A stretch of 55,066 bases of DNA from Ectocarpus siliculosus (lineage: Eukaryota > Sar > Phaeophyceae > Ectocarpales > Ectocarpaceae), in the NCBI GenBank assembly GCA_000310025.1, contig FN649750.1, positions 2,463,211 to 2,518,276 on the forward strand, in the 5' to 3' direction. Positions 46,821 to 55,066 of this stretch are shown here, in pieces. Every line of letters begins with the position of its first letter. The first letter of the stretch is position 1. The notes beneath the pieces were generated by a model that did no database searches, had not been told where the DNA came from, and saw only the letters and a program-made list of their open reading frames with translations. Made by a program: the position numbers and the translations under genes.

Positions 46821-47252
46821 GTGAGTTGTGTGCACGTGTGGCGTATGCAGCGCACAACGTGCCGTGTCTCTGTCTGCGAGTCCAATATCTTACCCCCAAC
46901 GAAAGCCTTCCGTGAAGGGTCCGAAGACACCCACGAGAGTAGGTCCGCCTGCCTGCCCCCCTCCCCCCCCCTCGCCGCCGCACCGCGTGGCTCCCATCGA
47001 CACAGCCAATACCAACACTGCTACCGGCACCAATATCAACACCTCCACCCTCGCGTTTGGCTGTCCTGTAGTTTCCACCCAGCATCGCCGCCACCTTTGT
47101 CCCCGGTAGAAAATATCAAACTAGACCTCTTCGAACGCGGCACATGGCGCTACGCTCGCTTTGACCGCTCTACAGCTCTCATCGCCACGGGTGCCTGGTA
47201 TTCTCTGGTGCTGCGGAAGCCGACGCTTAAGGCCGACGCTGAGGTTGCGGCT

Positions 47253-47413
47253 TTATTCCGTGGTCGAAGAACCAGCCGAGGGGGAAGGGGGCGAGGAAGC
47301 TCCGGCGGCAGTAGTGGTGGTTAGCCGTTTCGGAGTTGGGGGATTTCCCTCCACGTCGATGCCGTCGCCGTCCTTGTCGTCATCGCCGTCTGTGTCGTCC
47401 TTGTTGGTGTTGA

Positions 47414-47474
<61 letters not shown>

Positions 47475-50414
47475 GCTGTTGCTGTTGTCGTCGCTGTCGT
47501 CGTCGTTGATCCTGTCGTTGCTATCGTTACCGTCCTTGTTTTCGTCGTCGCCGTCACGGTTGCTGCGTTTCTTCTTGCCATCGATGGTTGTCACGAGGCC
47601 CTTCTTCTTCCCGTCGTCGTTGTCGTTGCTTCTCCTCCTTCTGCTGCTGCCACTGCCACTGCCACTGCCACCGCCGCCGCCTCCGCCGCTGCTGCTGCTG
47701 CTGCTGCTGCTACCGTCACTTGAACCCACACCGCGCCCACCCACGCCAACGTCACCGCTGGTGCTGCCGCCGGTGCCACCGGCAGCGCCACCTTTTTCGC
47801 GAGCAATCTCTGCCGTGTTGTTCTCCGCCGTCTTCTTCTTCGAGTCCGGCGGACCGAGCCGCGGAGGCTGCTGCTGCCTCGACACCGCGCGCGACACGCA
47901 GATAATGCACTGGTCCCCGGTGCGGATGGAGGTTTCCACGGGAAGGGGGTCGCCCTGCGGTCGTACCATGCGGTAAGAGACGATGCTGTCGCTAGCTCGC
48001 GTGAAGATTACCTGCGGGGTGGAGGAGTGCCGGCGGAGAGTTAGCAAAAACGTGGGCAACGCGCACGCAGAGGCAGCACGCGGCCAACTGTGAAATCGCC
48101 AGTAGTAGGGGACACGCGCCGCCTACGCCATGGGCGAGCACAAACCAACCCGGTGTCCGAGAGAAGACGAATGGGCTCGTTTTAGGTTTCATGCGCTGCG
48201 AGGTGACGTTGTGGTGACCGTTTTCGCGACGAAAAGCAAGCGCTTGTGAGGGCGGGTAGATGCTTGAGAACAGACGAGAGTGAGCAGGCACGGCGCACGA
48301 CACGATATTGTCGCGAGAGACAAGCGAACCAATACTGGCAGAGCGGGGCGTCAAGAAGGGAAGACCCCTGAAAGAGGACGAGGAGTCAGAATGGCTCAAC
48401 ACACAGGTACAAGCACCGCCCGTGTCTCGCGTTATCGTTACCTTTAGCAGCGCTTCCTGTACGACGACATGATCCTCCGTCACGACGAGGTCGGTCAAGC
48501 CCCTACCCAGTACGCCCCTGGGGTTAATGCCGGCTACCCTCTGGAAGGCGCTGGAAGCGTACCGGAACTGAGCTTGGTGATCTAGGCCGTGGATCGACAT
48601 CATGTCGGGGCCCTCTTCCACCAAGAGACGGAACACCTGTTGGTTTGGAAAGAAATAAGATAGAAGAAGAAGCTTCAAAACACAGACAGGTGCTTACAAC
48701 GAGCTAGAGCGTCCCCAAGACTTGGTAGTGGAGCGTGTGGCGGCGAGGGAGAGAACCAGGGCGTGGATGGACATCGTGTCGGCGCCCTCTCATTAGGACG
48801 CTGTTAAGTGCTGCGCTGCTTGTTGTTCTTTTTCTTTTGCGGGTATTTTGGGACGACCAGAAGATAATGTTGCACCAATCCATTCGCTATCGAGTTTTGT
48901 TGTGACTGCTGTTGTCACAATATCAGACCGCAGAAGCACACGGCACTTCCCAGAACTACCCGGCTGTCCAAAAACCAGACACTCTACGCGGCTAAAGTAC
49001 TACTTGCGAGGCGCAGACTGCCGTAGAAGTCGCACGAACAGTCCTGCGATAACGCTGGACAACCTTCTACAGGTTCTGCATGAATGGGGGTCACGAATAT
49101 TTCCCATGCGCTCGCCGCCTGACCGACCTGAAGGCTCTCGATCTCATGCTTGAGGGACTCCTCCTCCCCTTTACGGCGTATCCGGGCTTTCTTCGAGCTT
49201 TGCTTGTTCTGCTCCCGACTCCTCTCTAGGCGGATTTCAGCGCTCATGCCGGAATCACCCTGTTTTCGGTCACTGCCACCGGCCGTGCCCCCGCCCCCGT
49301 CAACTAGCCCGCGATGATGTTGGTGCTCCGATTCTTCAGCGATGCCGTTGTCGTTGCCATCGGTCAGGCTAGAGGACCTCCCCCTCCCCGCACGGCGGCG
49401 ACGCTTTGCTTTCGTGGTTCTGGCCGTCGCTGCTGGCTCCATCATCGTCGTCGTTGCGAGGCCAGCCGCTTGTCCCGATGATTGTTCTTGTTGTTGCCCT
49501 TGCTTTTGTAGCGGGTGCTTGGTCCTGCCCGTCGCGGCTGCCTTGGGACGTCCATCAATCGGCCCTATCCTGCCGTTGCTGCTGCTGCTGCTGCTACTGC
49601 TGATGTTGCAACTGCTGCAGCTGCTTTTTCTGTTGTTTTGACTGAAGAATGGTGGTGGTGGCGGCGGTTGTTGTTGCTGCTGTCGGTGCTCATGCTCATG
49701 GTGGTAAGCCGGTTGGGGAATTATACAGTAGGCTGCCCCGGCATGATGACCGCCGCCGCCTCCGTCTCCGGGTCTTCTGGTAATAACACTACGGTTGTTG
49801 CTGTGGCCAGTGCCGTTGGTTGGCCGACTGCTATAGGTACATGTGCGGAAACTAGTGCTGTGGGTACGTGGCGCCCCTGCTACTCCTGGCTGTTGTTGGC
49901 GGCCTTCTCGGTGGTTGTGGTGAGCGTTCGGCAACTTGGGCTGACCCACCAACCCCCTCAAGCTAAGGTTCGCCGCTGCCGACCTCGCCGTCGAACCCTC
50001 TGTCCCAGCAGACAGTGCCTGCTGCCGTTGACGAAACACGGACGCGGCATGACCCGCTTGCACGCTTCTTGCGGCCTGGGCGGCGAAGGCAGTGAAAGCA
50101 GCGTGCGCCGCGACATGGTTCCGCAGGGCAGCGGCTGCGGCGGTCGCAGCAATGCCGGCAGCTGCTCCGGGTTGCAACTGAACTTTCGAGGCCGAATCAT
50201 ACGAAGGGAACCCTAGCATACCTTGCCCTGTCGCACTTCCGGCGTGTTGAGCCGAAAGTCCAGCACGTGAGGCGGCGGGTGTCGTGTTGTTGCTTTTGGG
50301 TGCAGCGCGATCGCTCCTCCGAGGAGGAGGGCCTTTCGAGACTTGATGTCTAGCAGCTGGAACGATTGCCCCCAACGGTTGCTTTTTCGTCGCGCTGTTG
50401 TGGATGGTAGACAT
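47253..50414 (-). CDS. bZIP-PAS transcription factor
   Basis: Three phase-0 exons, 50414-49128, 48636-48442 and 48011-47253, give 746 residues from ATG at 50414 to TAA. Residues 1-390 are Ala-, Gln- and Ser-rich. The basic region contains N403 and R411, and L421 and L428 follow, matching the bZIP signature N-x7-R-x9-L-x6-L. The zipper has only about two heptads and runs straight into a PAS domain at about 430-541 (VFRLLVEEGPDMMSIHG ... YASSAFQRVAG ... GRGLTDLVVTEDH ... ICVSRAVSR). The flavin-binding Cys motif of LOV domains (NCRFLQ type) is absent, so it is not an aureochrome photoreceptor although the domain order is the same. The C-terminus has Ser/Gly runs, KKK clusters, about 20 Asn coded by GTT/AAC repeats and an acidic stretch. 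Expected role: DNA-binding nuclear regulator with a ligand- or partner-sensing PAS domain. Confidence 0.85.
47410..47475. repeat. (GTT)n repeat coding polyasparagine
   Basis: About twenty GTT/TTG units on the plus strand read as AAC (Asn) in the last exon of the minus-strand bZIP-PAS gene. Variable length is likely. Confidence 0.85.
48757..48791 (-). pseudogene. Fragment duplicated from the start of the PAS exon
   Basis: This segment matches 48583-48615, the part of the PAS exon coding EEGPDMMSIHGL, at about 28 of 33 positions. It lies in the intron about 120 bp upstream of that exon. On the minus strand it would read EGADTMSIHAL and then leave the homology. It has no good splice sites and looks like a dead partial duplication. 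Confidence 0.6.
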
Positions 50415-51006
50415 GATGCCGTCCTTTCTCTCTCCCAGGAAATATATGAAAGATATGAGCCCCCTGCCCCCCGCCGTTGGTGGTTGGCGACAGGATCCTG
50501 CAGGAGATCTCTTTCAGAGCGATCTTGCTCCTCGTCGAAAGAGATGCCGTCGGTGGCGTTGGGCCAGACCGGTCGGTCCAAGTGAAGACCCGACAGACTC
50601 TGATGTCTGTGGTGTGAAATATCCCGAGAGTGTTGAACTGCTGTCTGTCCCTTACTCTCCCGGCGTTTAGAACAGTTGCGCTCACCACGGTCACCACGGT
50701 ATGATCACGTACGTGACCAGGTAAGATGCATTGTAGCTTGTCGGTGCGACCCGATCTGTTGAACCCAAAAATAGCGACCACCCTGTAGGTTGAGAGTCGC
50801 CGAGCGCATTCCCCAGAAATCACTGGTATAACGTGAGCGATCGGGCCAACTGACGTGATACCTCAAGCACGCGATCGATGTGATGTGACGTGAGAATCGT
50901 GTTCGGTGTCCGTTCTCGTCGCGCCGTGTCGTGTGTAGTCGTGAGATCGCGTGTCTGTGCGTGTTCGTTCTGCGATAAATGATTTGCCGTTTCATTTCTA
51001 TGTGTA

Positions 51007-51071
51007 ATTCCGCCGCATCGCGATTCCGCCGCATCGCGAGCGAGGCTCACGGCTCACGGCTCACGGCTCAC
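51007..51071. repeat. Short direct repeats: 16-bp pair and (GGCTCAC)4
   Basis: ATTCCGCCGCATCGCG occurs at 51007 and again from 51023. It is followed by four GGCTCAC units from 51044 to 51071. Confidence 0.85.
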
Positions 51072-51133
51072 ACAACATGGGCACCACACCGCCTTGTACA
51101 TCGGGGACCTCTCTTGGGTTCCCTACGAAGATG

Positions 51134-51230
51134 GCCCCCTCCCTGAGAAAGCGGTAGACATAACAACAAGACGCGGTACGATACGATATACCGCGTGTCC
51201 ATGATGCCTGCCGCTTTCAGGGAGGGGGGC
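51134..51230. other. Imperfect hairpin with nested stems
   Basis: The segments 51134-51154 and 51211-51230 are inverted copies with one bulged base (CCCCCTCCCTGA against TCAGGGAGGGGGG, and AAAGCGG against CCGCTTT). Inside, ACGCGGTA at 51171-51178 pairs with TACCGCGT at 51189-51196. Size and shape suit a small-RNA precursor or a cruciform, but nothing here shows transcription. A separate perfect 8-bp palindrome (ACTTTGTA/TACAAAGT) follows at 51231-51248. Confidence 0.5.
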
Positions 51231-52448
51231 ACTTTGTATGTACAAAGTCTATGTGTTTTTTATGTAGCCAAACGAAAAAGAAAACAGCTACAAAGTACTG
51301 CTGTAGTAGGTTAACCGGGATACAGACGACCGACCCCGGGTCAAAAAGGATGAAAGAACCAAACAAGTCGAAGAAAGACAAAGAAAGAGAGAAAGACACA
51401 GGAAACTAAAGAAAAAAAAGAAAAAAGAAAGGAAGACAGATCGGTCCAACGCTCCATCCAGTCCATCCACCTGAACAACGAAAGATGCAACTGCAACCGC
51501 GACACCAAACAGGTGAATGACTTACGACGACAACAACATCAGTTCGGAGATGCCTCCCCTGTGGGTAACGAAAACAGGCTCGACAAAGAAGACAGTTCGC
51601 GGCGGCCATCTTGTTTATCTTCTTCGCAATAAAAATAAAATTGTCGTGAAATCCCGAACAAAGAACCGAAGAGCATCTACTCACGCACAACATCATCAGC
51701 AACACTGCACACGCACACACCGTAGCGCAAGCAAGTGAAGTCGGTCAGAGGCCAACCCAGGATCGCCCATGATGCTATGATGGAAGAACTATGTAAATGA
51801 TGCAGGCAGCAATTAATTCTGCCTTGTTAGTTGGGGCCTCGGCGTTGTACTTCGAATGTGGTACGTGCTACTTTACAGAGGCAGGACGCTCTTTTATCGT
51901 CCAGCTCCTCCTTGCGCCCCGCCTGTCGGTAGAATGACCCCTTGATAGTTGGTCAGAAATCGTGTTGATTGTGATTGTTATCCCGCTGTAAGACAGGCGT
52001 AGTGTTTTCGGTACCACGACAATACGGAAGAGCCCAACGCCGGAAAGGTCCGGGAGCTTTGCGACGGATTGTTGTTCGGATGTATTTTTTTCCATGGCGC
52101 CACGACTGACTTTCGAGCGATCGCCGTGTCTTCGGATTTCTCCGGAGTGAAAAAATCTCGTGACTTCCCAAGAGAAATCGGCACAGTCGGACGTGCTTAT
52201 GCGCAACAAGCAGGGAAAGGGGCTGACTGCTGAGTCCTCTTCTCGGTCGCGTTGAAAAAATCAAGCGAGGCAACGAAGAAGTAGGAAACGGAAAGCAGAA
52301 AAAAAAATGAGACACCGTAACGAGACGAAAAATCTGTCAGCGGCGTGCGTGCTATTTTGTATCCTTTCTCCGATTCTCCATGGGGAAAAAAAAGTGAGTA
52401 TCGTACCACCGAGAAAATCGCTTAAGTAGCGTGTGCGACTTACCCTAC

Positions 52449-52636
52449 CCTACGAGGGCACACAGACTCTTCATACTACAGGCTATGAGTGAAACCCACG
52501 TCGGCCGGTCCGTCCGCGCACGAAAACAGGACAACAAAAACAACTGGTAGCGCATCGCGGCGGCACTGACTTCCTGAGCAAAGGGGCACACCTCCTCCCT
52601 GTCCCCTATCCCCTGGCAAATCGCCGTCTTCAACAC
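52449..52636 (-). CDS. Weak candidate exon
   Basis: On the minus strand, after acceptor GTACAG|, an open frame (VLKTAICQGIGDREEVCPF onward) runs to a possible donor GG|GTAGGG. Composition is coding-like, but an alternative frame is also open and no partner exon was found. Confidence 0.22.
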
Positions 52637-53587
52637 CTGTACGCTCATAGTGCTGAGCTAAGCAAGGAAACGAGTTCAAGCGAGACCCTCCCCCCCCCCA
52701 CCCCCCCCCTCTAATGGACCATATGTAAGCTAGTATGATGCCAATCAAATGCCACTCGAGCTAAACTATCTTGCTGTCGGGGTCCCTTAATACACGTGCA
52801 CGCGGGCGGCAGGCCGAGACCAAAATGGCCATCCCCTCGCCCTCTCACCATGCTGACTGAGCCAAACAAACGATCTCTGTCCCTCACCGTGGCTCTTCTT
52901 CTTGAAATGTCTCGCAACTGAACATACATCCCCCTGGAGGTGCCTATGAACAACTCCAAGAAAGACTAGCAACCGCGAGACCTTCATTCTCCACGGTTTC
53001 GGAGATTTTCGGAGATCTCTCATTGAAAAAATCGATATAAACTAGTCCCCGCGCGTTGCGATAGGCAAGGCGGGGGGGTACAATAAAATTTCGTCGTTCA
53101 CCCTCGGACATACCCTTATTGCCGTCTGGCTTGCTCCGCGGAACTTTGATACGACCCTGCGTGTGCAGCGACAAAGCCTGTACCTTTTATACGCCCAAGA
53201 TCCGAGCAACAAATGCCTGAGCGAAACGAGATTAACTTTCGCCATTCCAATCAGCCAGGCAAGACCTAAAACATTTGTTTTTGCCGTCACCGGCTACCAC
53301 CGGCTGTGACCTAGGGTGCGACAAAAACGTCAAAATCGAGCGCTATTAAACTGGAACACGCGCGCGCGAGAGAGAAGACAAACGAAACCGACCCTCGGCA
53401 ACAAATCGACCCCTCTACACACAACCAACACCCGACGCGTGTCGTGCCCCCGACTCCGCGCAAAGATCCGACGTAGGCGGCGGACGCACCGGAGGCAGGA
53501 AACGAATGCACTCTGCGCCTGCAACTCCGTGAACCCAGCAGCATCCTCGGGGACTCAGACACAAGCATGCAGACGGGACACAGCAGT

Positions 53588-53682
53588 ACCCCGATGGGGA
53601 CGTATCACCCCGAAGAGGAACACCTCACCCCGATGGTGACGTATTAACCCGAAGAGGAACAAATTACCCCGATGGGAAGAAA
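53588..53682. repeat. Minisatellite with an exact 39-bp period
   Basis: ACCCCGATGG starts at 53588, 53627 and 53666. Each full unit contains GACGTAT followed by CCCGAAGAGGAACA, giving about 2.4 units. Confidence 0.85.
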
Positions 53683-53731
53683 ATACCCAAAGCCCCTCTG
53701 TCTCCTTCAGCAGTGGCGTCGGGCTAAAACG

Positions 53732-53792
53732 TAACGCTTGGATCCTGGCAAACTAACGTTTGGATCTGGCGACTTAACGCTTGGATCTGGCA
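53732..53792. repeat. Tandem repeat, unit 21-22 bp, reaching the stop of the transporter gene
   Basis: TAACG(C/T)TTGGATC(C)TGGC begins at 53732, 53754 and 53775. The third unit encodes, on the minus strand, the last codons and stop of the MFS-like gene, so the repeat has grown from or into the coding end. Confidence 0.75.
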
Positions 53793-53917
53793 CGCGGGGG
53801 GACCTTGTCGAGAGCGCCGTGCACCGCGAACGTGCGTCGCGCGGTGAGATACGCCAGCGCAGCCACCGCCGCCCCGACGTAGTAGCTGGCTCCTTCGATC
53901 TGCGGGAGAGAGAGAGG

Positions 53918-53970
<53 letters not shown>

Positions 53971-54316
53971 GGAGAGAGAGGGCGAGCAAGAGAGGCAAGA
54001 GAGAGAGACAGACAGACAGACAGAGAGAAAGACTGAGAGAGAGAGATCATGAACTACAACATCTGCCGCAAGTATTCATTCTACCTCACCGAGACTGGTC
54101 AAGTTCTTCGGTACCACATCGTGTGCATTCATACCGACCGCTTCATCAAAAATAGCTCTTCTCGACAAACTCCCTCCCTCCCACCTTTCGGGGGTAGGCG
54201 TTGTCGCTGATGAAGTAACCGAAGATCCACGCCATCGCGGGCCCGAACAGGACGCTGCAGACGGTCTTAGCTGTGTCGGTAGTGCCCTGCAGCGCTCCGA
54301 CTTCCCCGTCCCCGAC
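53774..54316 (-). CDS. Probable major facilitator superfamily transporter, C-terminal part
   Basis: Two phase-0 exons, 54316-54185 and 53899-53774, end at TAA (53774-53776), with donor CGAAAG|GTGGGA and acceptor TCCCGCAG| after a long CT tract. The first exon reads GEVGALQGTTDTAKTVC, then FGPAMAWIFGYFI. This matches the G-x-x-Q-G ... GP ... pattern near the end of MFS drug-transporter-like (TetA/HIAT1-type) proteins. The second gives a last membrane helix (YYVGAAVAALAYL) and a basic cytosolic tail. The N-terminal helices should lie upstream, partly beyond the window; no earlier exon could be fixed. Substrate unknown. Confidence 0.6.
53907..54046. repeat. (GA)n/(GACA)n microsatellite in the transporter intron
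   Basis: A purine tract of GA units with GACA interruptions. On the minus strand it is a CT-rich stretch directly upstream of the acceptor of the last MFS exon, so it doubles as the polypyrimidine tract. Confidence 0.9.
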
Positions 54317-54384
54317 CTTTGGCGGTACGGGAAAAGGCAAGGCAGCGGTACGGTAACAGAAGGCACCAGCAGAGATTTTACCAA

Positions 54385-54535
54385 AATATGGCTTCAAAAA
54401 CTCTGCTTGAAAAATCTCCTGAAAAATTAAGGGAAAACACGGCGTACAAACTCTCTTGAAAGACTAACGCAAAAACTGCTTGAAAAACTCTCTTGCCAGA
54501 AAAAATGCAAAAACTGGTTGAAAATTCTCTTGGGA
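54385..54535. repeat. Degenerate tandem repeat of AAAAACT(G/C)CTTG-like units
   Basis: Variants of AAAAACTCTCTTG and GCTTGAAAAACT recur at irregular intervals of about 13-25 bases. It lies upstream of the recognised transporter exons, probably in an intron. Confidence 0.55.
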
Positions 54536-55042
54536 CGTTTCTCAAGTAAAGTGTTCGCAAGCACCAACGAGCCTTTCGAGACAGCAACGGCAACGGCCGA
54601 CAGCAACAAACTCCGTGCAGGGCTTGGCCTGCGCATAGACAACGTTATTTAAGCTAACCAAAAACGTCTACTCCCCCCGAGGTCGATGTTCCCATTCACC
54701 GATTGCATGTTGAAGACCCTCAACCGCGTGCAGCAATCGGAGTGAGGACATACCCATCAACAGAAACGCCCTTGTGAGGGGGGCGGCGGGGAGCTGTGGG
54801 AGCGTATTCGCCATGTCGGACAAAAACGGGGTGTATGATGATTTCGTGAATTTCTACACCTGGCTACACACGCAGACAGCGATGAGCTTGGACGGACCAC
54901 GAGCGCTAACTCCCTAGCAAGCAAAGAGGAAACAAAAAAAATCACAAGCCACGGAGCCCGGACAAGATCCAGCCCGAGCGGTCTGGCAAAAAAAAAAAAA
55001 AAAACACACACACACATATGGTGAAAAATATGCACTTGCCCG

Positions 55043-55066
55043 CCCCCCCCCCCCCCCCCCCCCCCC
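55043..55066. repeat. Poly-C run at the window end
   Basis: Twenty-four C bases close the window. Together with the C-rich start this suggests the contig ends at homopolymers that stopped sequencing. Confidence 0.9.

Larger units (their letters stand above)
45328..47252. other. Interval between convergent genes, with a possible small plus-strand gene
   Basis: The interval separates the plus-strand acidic-tail gene from the minus-strand bZIP-PAS gene. Most of it shows nothing. A candidate plus-strand exon lies at 46626-46820, and coding-like sequence (LDLFERGTWRYARFDRS) at about 47110-47250 runs into the 3' end of the bZIP-PAS gene on the opposite strand. Short tandem repeats lie near 46189-46240 and 46446-46484. 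Confidence 0.45.
50415..53773. other. Interval upstream of the bZIP-PAS gene; no complete gene recognised
   Basis: It contains the presumed promoter of the minus-strand bZIP-PAS gene, direct repeats at 51007-51071, a hairpin at 51134-51230, one weak candidate exon at 52449-52636, and minisatellites from 53588. AT-rich A-runs at 51290-51440 give no coding signal. Confidence 0.45.

Noticed and set aside
50350-50581. Minus-strand frame TDGISFDEEQDRSERDLL as a 5' exon of the bZIP-PAS gene
   Set aside because: It is in a different frame from ATG 50414 and I found no splice pair that joins them.
1-55066. tRNA, rRNA, CRISPR arrays, operon-type ribosome-binding sites
   Set aside because: No cloverleaf with a convincing T-arm, no rRNA-like block, no spaced direct repeats of CRISPR type. 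The intron-rich eukaryotic context makes bacterial signals irrelevant.

Overview
The window looks like nuclear DNA of a brown alga (Phaeophyceae, Ectocarpus-like) or a close photosynthetic stramenopile. No database was searched, so this rests on style: many GT-AG introns of 0.1-3 kb, GC-rich exons packed with Ala, Ser, Gly and Gln runs, neighbouring genes on opposite strands with a very short divergent spacer, long gene-free 3' flanks, one interstitial TTAGGG tract, and a bZIP-PAS transcription factor, an architecture reported from stramenopiles. Gene models were built by hand from open frames, splice signals and intron-phase bookkeeping. A model was trusted only when exon phases chained without a break.

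Layout. 57-1519 (+): 3' end of an EF-hand calcium-binding protein. 1.5-5.3 kb: intergenic, with a 221-bp foldback (MITE-like) element. 5316-14270 (+): six-exon gene for a very large disordered protein, every intron phase 0. 14.3-19.5 kb: intergenic, with a poly-G run, a 100-N gap and what looks like a false duplication around the gap. 19467-35209 (-): about 16 exons coding a protein of at least 1,685 resid​ues with an Arg/Ser-rich region and repeated motifs reminiscent of axonemal PG-rich (SHIPPO/STPG) repeats. 35364-38600 (-): a roughly 551-residue protein with two copies of a Cys-rich CWFxCxCxCHxST motif; it may be the 5' part of the previous gene. 38719-41646 (+): divergent partner, a 600-residue protein of unknown function with a C-terminal membrane anchor. 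42101-45327 (+): one or two low-complexity genes. 47253-50414 (-): a complete 746-residue bZIP-PAS transcription factor. 53774-54316 (-): 3' end of a probable major facilitator superfamily transporter.

How they fit: the genes do not form an operon or a visible pathway. The shared theme is eukaryotic regulation and structure: calcium sensing, a bZIP-PAS regulator, possible flagellar proteins (brown algal gametes and spores are flagellate) and several disordered proteins. Both ends of the window are C homopolymers and the internal gap is flanked by G/C homopolymers, so the contig limits are probably sequencing breaks.
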